From contig NC_092640.1 in NCBI RefSeq assembly GCF_039555335.1, forward strand, positions 40,964,295 to 41,028,294: a stretch of DNA of 64,000 nt, in the 5' to 3' direction. The notes beneath the pieces were generated by a model that had not been told where the DNA came from, ran no database searches, and saw nothing but the letters and a program-made list of their open reading frames with translations. The position numbers were made by a program, and so were the translations under genes. Shown here piece by piece: positions 22,501 to 34,619 of the stretch (within the stretch, counting starts at the first letter, position 1; every line of letters begins with the position of its first letter). This DNA is from Amphiura filiformis. Lineage: Eukaryota; Echinodermata; Ophiuroidea; Amphilepidida; Amphiuridae.

Positions 22501-23003
22501 TTAATGTACGATCTTTTTAAATTTTTAGATTTTTCTTTTTTTTTCTTTTAAAATGATAATATGCAATCATTAATATGAAAGTTCCCAATACATTTGGACG
22601 CGAAAAACATTGGAAATTTGCAAAGAAATTAACAACATCATAAACTTCACCTCTGTCACTCAAAATATCTCGCACTGTTTGGATTAGGACGCCGAGTACG
22701 GCCTCAGAGTTAGTCTCCTACGCAGCCAGTTTGGTTATGCTCCCTCCACATGTGTGGAGGGAGCGTAACCAAACTGGCTTCGTGAGAGACTATGATTTCC
22801 GATCGTTCCAACATACAATGTTCCAACATTATGATAATATGTCGGACCAACAGAAAATCATCCTGTTTTACTACAAATAGGGCGAATTTGACAGTTTGCT
22901 TATAGATGTAAGTTGGAACATGTGTAAGTATTACAAATATGCCAAAAATCGATTTTGAAAAGTAAAGGAATAATGAAAAAAATATCGTACATTAAGGCTT
23001 TAA

Positions 23004-24440
23004 AGTTCGTTTCACAAAAACAAACTGTTGAAAAAAATTGCATCACCGATGTGTAAAAAAAAGTCTCACCGAGGTGACAAAAGTTTTTGTTGCTTTGATG
23101 AGGTGCTAAAAAAAAGTGGCTTCGTCGGCTTGAGGTGGTAAAAAAACAAATTTGTCACAACCCCAACTACCCAGCCCCTCCCCCTTTGATATCTAATGAT
23201 ACGTTCGGAGTTCCCCTTAGGCGACGGGTTAAACCCTGCTCTACAGGCCCGACCGACCTAGATTTTACTTTAATCTTTTAGCTGTTGTGCACTAAACAGT
23301 CTTCTTTTCCGAAAAAGTCCACATTTTGATATGACCGCACTACCCCCCCCCCCCCATGTCCATGTGCTTGGACAATTGGGCATGGGGGAGGTGTATGGGT
23401 GTGTGTAAGTTAAGTGTTACGTGTTTTGTGCAAGGCAGGGGGTGATAAATGAGCATGGTAAGGCACGACATCGAATTTAGTCCTACAGAACTATCGGTGC
23501 CCGGTTAGGTACCGATGACTCTTAACATCACTCCCTGGAGATGTAATAAATTGTATCAACCATAACAATTAACAGTTGCACAGTGTTATTGTTTTTCATT
23601 TAAATAAAAACGAATGCACTGTAAAAATGTTCAGGGTAAAAAAAGTGTCATCGGTACCTCCTCGGGCACCAATAGCGCTACAGTGCCAAAATGCTGTGCC
23701 TAAGTTCGTGCATTACCAGGATTACACTCATCAGGGAGTACATGCGAACGTCGCCTTTTAAACTTTATTTCATCATCATCAACGAACTTAAGACTTGGTA
23801 ATAAGGCAATAATGATAGCTAATGATGACCTCATGTACTGAATAGTAGTTCTGTGTCATGGTACATGTACATTATGCATATTCATGACCTTATTTGCAAG
23901 TCATATTTGTAGTTTATCATCGTATACATAGTAATTATTATTCACTTTCCACATTTTCTAATTTTCAAAAGAGATAATGGAAATTTCTCATTCAGCATGT
24001 TCAGTATGTATCTTGTATCATTTCAGAATGGGAAGTAACGCTGCTGTGTCTTTGAAACGCGATCTAGAAATCCACAACGAACCCAATTTACGACATCCTT
24101 GAAGATGGTTGTATCTGCATCGCTAGATAACGTTTGATTTGCGTCATTTCCAAAAATATACCACAAAATCATTAAAATTATGAATTTTACAAATGTGTTG
24201 CATAATTATAAGAATTGCCTATGCGTTGATGACATTGCGATTTACTTGATTATTTAAATAATGTTAAGCATAACATATTTGAGGAAACAATAATAACAAT
24301 AACAAAAATCATAATAATAGTACTAGTAATAAGCAAATTATATTATAATGCAGTATGCACATATTTACGGAATCATCATTACTACGATTGGTGTTAACCC
24401 TGAAATTGTGCAAAATTGTGGGCTGTTACATTGATGGTCT
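23004..24440. other. no gene seen
   Basis: This holds a C-run near 23343-23354 and an inverted pair (23489-23521 with 23644-23678, ggtaccgatgac block) that may be a small MITE. The rest is AT-rich sequence. No splice-supported exon was found. Confidence 0.5.
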
Positions 24441-24446
24441 ACAATA

Positions 24447-24692
24447 TATGTGACAAGATCAAGGAGAATGAGTCACATGTCGGCAATTTGTAATTAAAAG
24501 TTTTTTACATCATTTTCTGGCAGTTTTGAAATGCTACATTTTGATGCAAACCCCATTAAAATCGGACATCTGGTTACCGAGTTATGAGCAATTTATCAAT
24601 GGCTAAAAACAATAATAAACAAAAGAATTTGAACACTGTTTTTGCCAATATCTTATTAGCAACATCCGACTCATTCCTCTTGATCATGTCAC
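24447..24692. mobile_element. MITE with tgtgaca..gatcaagg ends (copy A)
   Basis: The inverted ends are tgtgacaagatcaaggagaa and ctcttgatcatgtcaca. It shares ends and inner motifs with the copy at 54774-55030. Inner text (gagcaatttatcaatgg, ttgccaatatctt) is conserved between the two but inverted. Confidence 0.7.
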
Positions 24693-25277
24693 ACATAACA
24701 TTACAAATACACATGTACAGGTATTATAGAATGGTCAACACTTGAATAATCCATCTGTGACGTCAAAATCACAAGTGGTAAAAAAAATTTGGTCAAGACA
24801 AATTTTTTGGACAACATCACCCGGGGAACATAACAAACCATTTCTTCCTCTGTACAAAATATATAGTTTTCAAAAAATAAATATCTAGGAACTGTTGTGG
24901 TTTTTTTTAAACTTTTATCGACTTTGAGAAATATTCGCCAAAAATGGTTGAAAATTCAAAATTTGGTATACAAAAATCAAAAACAAAAATATAACAAAAA
25001 AAAAGCGCATTCCGTCCTAGATATCTATATATTAACAAAATTACTGAAGATTTTTTTGTTATATACAATATATTTGGTACAAAAACGTTGTTGCTGTTGG
25101 TTGTTGTTTTTTGGGGAGGGGGTTCTCCAAACTGAGTATTTTACCCAAATTTGACGTTACCATGGTTACAGATGGATTCGACCAACAATTTAGCAGTTAC
25201 GACCGGCGAGGACAAAAGTTTTCACCATGCATGGTTAAGACCAATAACGGTAGGTCTATAGTATTAGTCATGACTTA

Positions 25278-25519
25278 GGGAACAAACCAAAAGATCGATG
25301 ACGTCCTATAAACGTAACTAGTTTCGTTTCTCAGCCGACCCCCTCCCTCCCTGCCAGAAACGTAATAATGAAATGTTGAAAATTTTGACATAATAATGAT
25401 AATGACACATTCTTCCGACCGATGTTTTTGTACAAACGTAATCGAGTATTTTTACCCCCTCCCCCCTAAACGAAACTAGTTTCGTTTATAGGACGTCGTC
25501 GATCTTTTGGTTTGTTCCC
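25278..25519. mobile_element. MITE with TTA target duplication (Harbinger-like)
   Basis: The ends are gggaacaaaccaaaagatcg and its complement, flanked by TTA on both sides (25275-25277 and 25520-25522). A TWA target is typical of PIF/Harbinger. The interior has pyrimidine-rich stretches and no coding content. Confidence 0.7.
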
Positions 25520-25973
25520 TTATGCTGGTTTCATACTTTCTGCCGCTTGCATTCATCATGTCGCTTGCCCTTGTCTGCAAGCGGGACGCTAAAATTTCTT
25601 TCTGCAACTATAATGGGCCGCAATATATCACTAATCGCACAGTCCAGCTGACAGTCCGAGGCAAGATTCATTATTGTCAGGGTTAGGGTCGTAGGGTTAG
25701 ATGTTAGGGTTATGGTTATGGTTTTGTTATCTGGTCGGCCTTACCAGAAAGAGGACTTCAGGTTTACATAATGGTACATGATGAGTTATTTTGGCCTTAT
25801 TTAATAAAGTAATATTAGCCAACTGCTCCATAAACTCGACATGTTTCGCGCTTCTTTTTTACAACAGACCACGAGCATGACTCCTCGTCAAAGATTCTTT
25901 CACAGTCGTCGTCAAAATGGGTTGGGTAGCCCCTGAAATTTAAAAAAGTTAATAGAATAAGTAAACTTATTAA

Positions 25974-26447
25974 AAGGTCATATACGGTATCTTAAAATCC
26001 TGTTCATCAAAATGAACCAAAATTACGCACAGGAATACTTCAATACTCTACTCAGTAAACCAAGCAGTTGTCCAGCTGACACAACAACAAAATGCACTGC
26101 GAAATCTGTGAGAATCGTTGAACAGATGATAATTTACAAAACGGTGCTGCTTTCTGCTTTTCATGCACTTTCTTTAAGCATAGACCATTTACAGGTCTTG
26201 TTCCACACTATTCCACTTACTCTTTGGGAATTATCATCTGTGCAAGGACCTTGTTTACATTCAAACAAATTTCTTGTGCTAGGTGCCAATTATTGGGCTG
26301 TGAATGTGGTACAGGAAACTGTTCCATGTCAGTGCATTTTGATGTTGTGTCAGTTGTACAAGTGCTTGGTTACTGACATGTGTTTAGAGTAGAGTATTGA
26401 ATTAATCCTGGTTCATTTTGATGGACAGGTTTTTAAGATACGACCTT
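25974..26447. mobile_element. foldback element, copy A
   Basis: The left arm (ttaaaatcctgttcatcaaa) and right arm (tttgatggacaggtttttaa) pair over a long stretch. A related copy lies at 51299-51865. A 126-aa open frame across it arises from the palindrome and has no domain. Confidence 0.7.
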
Positions 26448-27078
26448 GTGAAAAATTATCAGTTTCTTCTTTGGCTTAGCGTATTTTACGTCTAACCATG
26501 CTAACTGTGGCTTTGATGTATCGGTTCTCGGGCGCAGCATAATGTTTTATTTAGTTACAAAATTTCCAAGGTAGACAAAATTGCCAAATCGTGCAGCTGA
26601 GTATTTACCAAAATTACTTTTAACGGGCCGTGTACGCGCTATTTGCAATTTTGATGCTGAATTTGTCCAAAATAAGGGTAATAATGGCCTAAAACAAGCC
26701 AAACGGAAGATAAACAGCACAATGTGACCAATCGTGTCTGTATTTTGGCAGTTAGTACGCCACTATCTTTAGTTGGTAACCATGGTAACATTTCAGGGCG
26801 TCCGTCGGACGGACTAGTTACGTCTGATGACAAAGTAGTCTGTCTCGGACGGGCGGTATTTTACGCACTGCCCAACACTACTTCAGCACCATCATTGGAG
26901 AAAGGTATCCTATTCATTGCATTGACGTCTTTTGACGATGTGGTGGCGTATGCCTATAGTTTCATCTTTTACAAAATGATTTTTCGGGAAATGGTCATGT
27001 AATGGTTAATGATATTAAAGGTCATTAAAATAACGATCATTCAAATCTTTGAACAAGTTCATTAGGAATATTGATATC

Positions 27079-27192
27079 AACTTTGGTACCGACTCAAAGA
27101 GCACCAGAAAGGGGTGGAGAAATTTGAATCAAAACCATTTACTCGAGCAAAACGCCAATCATCTGTCACGTGGCTTCTACAAATCACTCCAT
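27079..27192 (+). mobile_element. Penelope-like element fragment, 5' part of endonuclease region
   Basis: The frame reads RLKEHQKGVEKF...FTRAKR, which resembles the region linking to and within the GIY-YIG endonuclease of Penelope-like retroelements. It is interrupted at about 27193 by a palindromic insertion and resumes at 27613 in the same orientation. The reverse transcriptase part is absent. The family call is by motif memory. Confidence 0.5.
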
Positions 27193-27612
27193 CAATTCTC
27201 GGTATTCGCAATAAGGGCGCCGCCAGCGGTTTGCGATGTAATCGTGATGTATCATGGGAAAAGGTCGACATCCAAGTCCGCGTAATACGAATATTACCAT
27301 GCTATTACATAGGAACACGTGACAATATTTTTTAGTTTGTCAATATAACGGTGTTACACGCGAATCGATACTCAATAATACTTAATAATGTGATTTGAAA
27401 TGTGCACAATAAATTTTTTCTCTATCGATTTGCGTGTAATACCGTTATATTGGCAAACTAAAAAATATAATCACATGTTCCTATGTAATAGCATGGTAAT
27501 ATTCGTATTGCGCGGACTTGGATGTCGACCTTTTCCCATGATACATCATGATACATCACGAATACATCGCAAACCTCTGGCGGCGCCCTTATTGCGAATA
27601 CCGAGAATTGGG
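27193..27612. mobile_element. foldback element splitting the Penelope-like fragment
   Basis: Two arms of about 180 bp (27193-27365 and 27425-27612) are nearly perfect inverted copies. Both carry ggcgccgccag, ggtcgacatccaagtccgcg and ccatgctattacatagg. A loop of about 60 bp lies between them. The right arm has a short internal duplication of catgatacat. Confidence 0.85.
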
Positions 27613-27856
27613 AGGACTCAAAGGTATTGATCGTGAAGCCGACAAGACCACCAGGTGGCTGAAAGAAGCCATCTGAATCCGCCGAAAAGGACATGACACT
27701 CTAAACAAGAACGAGGGGGCCTACGCGCTCGACAACATCTTTGACCAACTCATCACGCCCTCCACGGTGCATCCTGTTGCCTATAAAAGCAAGCAGTTAG
27801 ATGTGATGAGTTGCCAGTCTGATGAAGCCACTAGTGTAGTGGTGAAACGTCACTAA
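27613..27856 (+). pseudogene. Penelope-like element 3' fragment with in-frame stop
   Basis: The frame reads ...RWLKEAI, a TGA, then IRRKGHDTLNKNEGAYALD and DQLITP, ending with KRH and a stop. The WLKEAI(W)IRR...NxxEG pattern is that of the C-terminal part of Penelope-like GIY-YIG endonucleases. The TGA stands where tryptophan is usually found. Non-functional. Confidence 0.55.
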
Positions 27857-28051
27857 AAACAGTGAGTAAATCAACTTCGTTTTTTACTTGGAATTGTTCA
27901 AAATGAACAAAATTCACAACGATCATTCAATCATGACAACGAATTAATTAATGTAATTACCCTTTATCTGACCCGCTCTAAATCTTGTTTTGACAAAAAA
28001 ATACCTGTCGTAAAATGATTTTCGTCGCGGACCAGACTGTTTAGTGCATAC

Positions 28052-28143
28052 TTACGGGGTACAACCGTGACAGCTCCAAAATCCATGAATACATTCACAG
28101 TCCGTATAACAGTTCTCCTTCTTTGTCTCTCCGGGGTTGCACT
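28052..28143 (-). CDS. exon 2 of a small secreted cysteine-rich peptide
   Basis: On the minus strand the acceptor gtttgcag (28144 upward) is followed by a 92-nt exon ending in TAA at 28052-28054. Joined to exon 1 (29717-29822, phase 1) it gives a 65-aa protein. This exon supplies residues 36-65 with cysteines at 37, 47, 51, 53, 60 and 63, in the pattern C-x9-C-x3-C-x-C-x6-C-x2-C. The C-x-C-x-x-G-x-W-x-C core resembles half a VWC domain or a pacifastin-like motif, but the spacing fits neither exactly. The terminal CCG TAA is part of CCGTAAGT, so the stop also reads as a splice donor and the protein may be longer in another isoform. Function unknown. Confidence 0.55.
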
Positions 28144-29716
28144 CTGCAAACAAAAAAATTATTATATGGACATTCAGAGATCTACCGAAGACTTGGCTTG
28201 TGACGTCATTGTCTGGTAGTATGCGGGCGCATCATCACAATTCCCATCTTTTTTTTTTACCTGACAACATGCTCGCGCATCATATTTTGTTCAGGGTCCG
28301 TGCTTTAAAAACCCGTCACATCGCAATAAGACTATTGAACAGTGTAGTGATTGTATGCAGTTCGCTCAAGCATACCAGTCCCTTGCCTTTGTTGATAAAC
28401 ATTGATGTCAACTCATCATTCACCATCCTTTATACACGCACAGTGATATCACACAGTGTCAACAGCCAGTGTTATAAATATAAACTTAATACTCCGTTGG
28501 TGAGCGACGGGCGATTGGTATTTCACCGAACGCAAGAAAAGGCGGCCTACCGTATCTGATTGGCTAGAAATCGATCGCTTGATCGCTCAGAGGTGTAGTA
28601 CAAACTCAAAATGGAGTCATGTATTCAATTCGATTGAAATCGATATTCTATTATTGACGCAGATAAAGAAAGTCGATAATGTACATTGTATTATAGATAC
28701 AGCACCTGGATTTTACACGGGTTCCTTTGTATAATTCATTTCTCAAATAGTTGAATATATCAAAAATTTTACTTTGGATTTCAAAATCTTTACTTATAAA
28801 ATGCAGTAAAAGATATCCACAGCAAACAGCAAGGCCCCGCTAATTAGTGTATTGCTTTTCGAGTTAGTGTACTGGAAACAAAACCTGCGTTTTACCTGAC
28901 AACAAATCGAATTTTCTATAATAGTAACACCATGTGGTACTGATCATGCGCAAATCGTAGAATAGAAACTAAGCCGCAGGCTCTATGGTATCTCATATCA
29001 TGTAAATGGTATGCTTAGCCTGAGTCGCTGGGCCTATCTCGAAGAAAATCGCCATGCGTAGCTTTTGAAAAACGAGAGGATTCGCCGTTCTATCACGGCA
29101 ATTTTTGACACGAAGATATAGGGATGATGACGCAGTGCATTACCCCGATAGCTTCATGGCAGAAATAACCATGATCGTAGTGCGAATCCACTAGTTCTAG
29201 CTAGTTCTTCAAAAGCCACGCATGACCATTTTGTTCCGTCATGTTTAATACTTGTGAGAGAATGGCCAAGGGACTCAGGCTAAATATAAGAAAATATTTT
29301 CTAACTATTTTAAACATCATTTTGTTACCAAAAATTCTCCAATGCAAAGTTTTAAAATTACTACCATTGGATTTAGCTCCTTTTGAAAGAAGCAAAATAA
29401 TTTTCTTTTTTATTTTATCATTTTCTTCTTCGCACGAGGTTAAAGAGATTTGCAATTATTTTGTTAAAGATAACCAAAAACAAATTGTTATAACTATTCT
29501 AGATTGGCAAGGTTACTGCTACTGACTCTTAGGAATATCTTCAAATGAATTTTACACGAAGCAGTCTTTGGATTAAGCGCCTTTTGGAACCAAACTCTTC
29601 ATTTAGTGTTCTACAAAAATACCTATTAGTATTCTACAAAATGCCTATTATTTAGAGTCTATCTAGCGAATTTGTCACTATGAAATGCACCATGGACCTG
29701 GTATAAAATAACTTAC

Positions 29717-29822
29717 CTTTTCCAAGAGGACCGCCTCCCCTTACACCGCCCGTAAAACATGAAGCCTGGGCTGCTATAACGACGGACAGCACCAGCAAAA
29801 CAATTTTGAAGTCAATCATCAT
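29717..29822 (-). CDS. exon 1 (signal peptide) of the small cysteine-rich peptide
   Basis: This minus-strand exon starts with two consecutive ATGs (the first at 29820-29822). It encodes 35 residues plus one base before the donor GTAAGT at 29716-29711. Residues 1-20 form a clear signal peptide with a long IVLLVLSVVIAAQA core. Residues 21-35 are glycine-rich and include C22. The intron to exon 2 is 1573 bp, phase 1. The predicted mature peptide is about 45 residues with seven cysteines. This could be a toxin-like, antimicrobial or signalling peptide, or the start of a larger secreted protein; the sequence does not decide. Confidence 0.6.
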
Positions 29823-30414
29823 GTATGGTTTACTAGAGAGAAGAGAGCAGAATGTGACAATATAAGTAGGCTGTCGTAAACACATTTGGTATCGGATAAA
29901 AGTTTCTTGGTACGGTTGGAATCGGCAAAACGTAAACGTTGAGGATTTCCAGTAAAATTCATCGAACTCTATACAGGGTCAAGTAAACTTTGATTTTGAG
30001 GTATCGGTGCTCGGACGCTGTCTTAGTGTCTAGTTTAGCAATGGACACATTTCTAAGCGGGCAAGAATTTGCCATTTTAATGCTAAAATTGGCACAAAAA
30101 AATGATAATTGTAGCCTAAAAAGACCAAACGGAGTTAAACATCCTGGTATTTTGAGTTTTTTACTGTTTCCAAGACGCTTTTTCATTGAAAAATTCGTCA
30201 AAATACAAAAGCAAGTAAATCATTGTTTCCCGCAATAGATCGCGTTCGCGTATCGCGTATGAGGCGTACAGCTAGCAAAGAGATGCACGCATGGTAAACT
30301 GGTGGGCAGGGTGATTGCTGATTGAGGCGTGGTATGATTTGATTTGATTTGATTTGTTCGGGTTGTGAGAACCCTGGATAACCCAAGAAAGCCTCTATTG
30401 AAGCTTATTTCCAT

Positions 30415-31680
30415 TGGGGTCCATTTGAACGCCGGGACGATAGGTCAAACTATACTTTCCCTGATGGTTTACTCATTCTCACACATATGTAGTCAACAGC
30501 CTTGTGTCTTTTGACAAATAACATGCATATAAAGGAGAAGGTATTGGCATATAATTACCTGTATGCTAGATACGTCCTCACTGCTGTTTTAGTTGATGTT
30601 GTGCAGTCTCGGTCGGGTTACAATATGATATCTAAGATACGAGTTGGTTCTGCTTTTATGCGTTTTCATTTTTTATGGTATTTACGCGAGTTCAACAGAC
30701 CTAATAGACGCGCTGATATTTCAGTATCAAACGAATTTTAAATCAGTATAGGGCCAGTCCCATGAAATTTTCGCGTCGTTGGAAAGATGTTTCAAATGGG
30801 CAAATCATATATCAAATGTTCAGAAGAGGTTGGAGAATCTTTTCTTTTCTGCCATGTTGGCAAATTTGTAACCCGCGCGTTCTATTCCATTTCCATGGCA
30901 ACAGTTACGCAGTTATCTAGTTTTTACCCACAAATTTCACTTGTTAAACAGTTATTTCTTTAAAACTAAATGGAGTAAAAAATTCCGTGCAGAACGCATC
31001 ACACGTGGATATTTAATATATATGAACAAAATTACCACTTAATTCAACGTATTTGATTTATGGGTGAATATTCCTTTGTGTTTTGATGATGTGTGTGCAG
31101 CTTTGAACAAAAGCATTTTTTTTTTGACAAATGACTCTGTGTCATGGAAAGTGTATGACCTCTTGAAATTCAAAAGTGGTCATAAAATGCAAATTTTAGT
31201 GCCTTTTGTCTTTTTTTGCAAAAGATTGAAAATTTTCACAATTTTTAGCAATGATTTATCAATTTCAAACATGTGTTTAACGTAACCGTTAAATAGAGCA
31301 CTTTTGACAACATGGCCTCGGTACTTAATAGGATATTCTTTGAACTGTGATGCGAAAGCATATCATATCAGAACTTTATTACGGTTAAAATTAAGACCTT
31401 AGTAACCAGATATCCAAGCAGATGTCGATGTTAGTCATTTTTGATGGATTTGATTCAACTTTTTCATGTACTGTATACATTATTACCTATCGTGACCACC
31501 GATGCCTCAAGCATGAATGAAATACTGGCTATATAACATAGAATTAAACCACAAACTTTAATTAGCCTAAATTCACAGATGAATAAATAAGATAAATTTT
31601 GGATTTATGTAGCACATCCAGAAGATCCGATGCGCTGAATTTTCGCTACCTGATTCATTAGAATCAGATTGTATCAACTA
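30415..31680. other. no gene seen
   Basis: AT-rich sequence with short open frames only. A (GATTT)n microsatellite lies just before, at 30338-30358. Confidence 0.5.
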
Positions 31681-32398
31681 CCCAGCAAACACAAAAACGT
31701 TTTAAAAACGTTTTAAATAAGTTATATTTTGGCTTTGGTTTAGGTAAAAACGTTTTAATAACATTAAAATGTCGGGTTATTTAAAGGTCATGATAACGTT
31801 TTAAAACATTTTGTATGAAAACACACTACAACAATATTTTTAAATGTTTTCAAAAATGTTATTGTAAACTATTTTTGCAAACATTTTTGCCAAATATTGT
31901 GTCAATACTTAAATAACATTATGTTAAAATGTTTGAACCCAGCAAACACAGAAATGTTTTTAAAATGTTTTTTTCAAAACATTTTAATAACATTTAAATG
32001 TCGGGTTATATAAAGGTCATGAAAATGTTTTTAAAACGTTATTGAAAATATTTTGGGCAAACATTTTTCGCAAAATATTTTTTCAACCCCAAAATAACAT
32101 TCTGTTTAGAATGTTTTGTATCAAGTTTTCAAGAATGTTTTTGGAATGTTATTAAAACGTTTTTATACCCTTTATATAACCCGACATTTAAACGTTTTCT
32201 GTAGAACATTTTTGTTTGCTGAGCAGTAGATTATACATTTTTGTTTGCTGAGCAATAGATAATAAAAAAATGTTTTTTAAGGTTATGAAAACGTTTTATA
32301 CTCTTAATATACCCTTTATATAACCCGACATTTAAACGTTTTCTGACAACCTTTTATAACCTTTTGCGAATGATGTCGAAAACGTTTGTGTTTGCTGG
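31681..32398. mobile_element. cluster of cagcaaacac-type MITEs
   Basis: This begins cccagcaaacacaaaaacg and ends gtgtttgctgg. A second internal start lies at 31938, and gtttgctgagca ends lie near 32214 and 32245. Repeated aacgtttt and cgacatttaaacgtttt blocks occur in both orientations. It looks like several copies nested or in tandem. The same family occurs at 50216-50765 and, as a fragment, at 8984. Confidence 0.7.
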
Positions 32399-33344
32399 TA
32401 GGCCGGTTGCAAACCGATCAGCACTTAGACTGTAGGCCTAACATCCATCAATTATCTGTGCAGCTCCCCAAACTCCATTGGTTGAAGGAAGTTTTTGAAA
32501 CCCAAACAATCACCGATTTTGAAGCAGGAGGAAACCGGTGATCCCGGAGAAAACCTGCGCTGTCCCAAGATTGCTACTCAACAGGTTTTTTTTTTTTAAT
32601 CGTGAGAAACACCCGAAAAGCGGGTGAAGTTGGGCTGAAATACTCAAATTGTCCAAGTTCACGCAACAGTAATTACTAGTCTATCAAAAACAAGTGAAAT
32701 ATTTATCGAAAGTACATGTTGATTGGGCAATGCCATGTAAAAGACAAATGATAATAATCAGAACTTTAGGATAATTACCAAAATAGATACTTAACTTTAA
32801 TAGCCGACAGTCTTGTTATTGATCTAGATTGCTCTTTGAAGTATTATCCACACTGAAGTCCACTGCATACTTGGAGACAACTGACATATCCTTTGCAGCC
32901 AACGACACCATATAAACTGTCACTTTCACATTCACTGCTTTCTTCTTGGAACAGTTTATCCAGTATTTCCACATAACTACCACCCATTCCAGGCAAATAC
33001 AGCACGATTTTTTTTTGGGATTAAATAAATATTAGCAAGTTCTGCAAAGTGAAACATAGGTCAATCCTAATCATTCATTTAGTACTAACTTAAGATAAAA
33101 GAAAAAGTTCACTATTTTACTAATTTATTGAAAAAAGAGCTAAAACATGCATTTTTCAGACAGGTCACAAATATCAAAGACTTGAAACAAATCCAAGCAT
33201 TCAAAATCTTGATTATCTGTAGATATTTTACTTAATTTTTACTTTTTATGGTACTTTAATTAAATGGTTGGTTATCAGAATGAAACATGGCTTTTCCAAA
33301 AATAAGAATGCCTGAATTGAAATTAGACTTTGTACAAGTCGTCG

Positions 33345-34557
33345 GGTGTATTACATAGTGACGGATGTTAAACTTCGCCGGAAAAAAAGTTTTTGAGTTA
33401 GACGCGATCAAAGAGTATGCCAATTTGTGATCAACCATAGCAGAACATTGACAAGTAAAATCTTCCAAAAGTTGCTGTATTTTAAAAACTAGTATCTAAA
33501 GTATCTTAAAACATGTATCACATGAAGAATTTTTCGCTATTAAATCAGTAAAATGATTGCAAAGTTATACGTCAGTATGTAAAAACGTGAAAACGTTGCA
33601 CCCTAACATCCGTCACACATCCGTCACTATGTCTTGCGCCAATATCGCGCACGTTAATCTGGTCTCTCGTGTTGATCTATGGGCATCCGTCACACATCCG
33701 TCAGTATGTCTTGCGCATAAAAGTCGGATCAAGGAAGGACTTCGAGCATCCGTCGGTTCTTTACGCTTATTATTAAACGCTTTTTTCATGATAAAACCGA
33801 CTCGTCACGAGTGCCCACGACATACATGACATATTGTATTTGAGTATTTACTCCTGATGTTACTAATTCTCACTCTCATGATATAGCTAGTCATACAAGC
33901 TGTAACTTCTTTTTACAAAACGCCTATGATTGTATTCAGTTTTTACCCATTTACACTGTATTATCTTTCAACTTGGAGCCGCCTCTAAACGCATCTAAAC
34001 ATCTTTTGATCATCTTTAAATAACCTACTCGTTAAAAAGGATCATATTTTCATTTTTTATTACTTAACCATCCCTTATATTGGAAAGTTTTGAAATAATG
34101 TCTCTAAATAATTGTTGAATCAACTCGAACCATTCAAAATTTATTAAAATGATATTTTACTAAAATAATGATCCATTGAATATCTGCTCTACGTAAACGT
34201 TTTTGGTTTATACCCAATTATCAACATCCGTCAAGAAATCCTGTAGGTTTCAATGAACAATATTGAATTACGTACGTTCAAATTGAAAAATCATGTTTTT
34301 ACATAGTGACGGATGCTGGAGATACGCCATACAATTTAGTTGTTTTTCCGAGTGAACGGCGTTTTACATAGTGACGGATCTTAGATACGTCACTATGTAA
34401 AACGTCGGGTAATATCATAGATCAACATTAACTAATTAATTATGCACACTTGAGCTTCAAATCTTGGTAATATTATACTACTCACTATTTAAAATACATT
34501 GGCCAATTTTCATAAAAATTACAAAAATCAACATCCGTCACTATGTAATGCACCCGA
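33345..34557. mobile_element. inverted-repeat element with catccgtcactatgt ends
   Basis: The left end reads tcgggtgtattacatagtga and the right end is its inverse near 34530-34557. The atccgtcac motif occurs many times inside in both orientations. A diverged copy lies at 47153-49085. The right end lies about 65 bases before the minisatellite. Confidence 0.7.
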
Positions 34558-34619
34558 CAAAGTCTTTAGACTTGATTGTCACAGGACCTGAAAAACACAC
34601 TCAAAATTGTTGGCCCACA

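Larger units (their letters stand above)
14005..23003 (+). repeat. tandem duplication unit 2 (exons 3'-5')
   Basis: This is a direct repeat of 9214-14004. It is longer because it carries a 4.05-kb hAT-like element, a 658-bp TTAA element and a 188-bp TA element, and it lacks the TTAA element found at 12360. It contains exons 3', 4' and 5' but no copy of exons 1 and 2. Confidence 0.85.
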
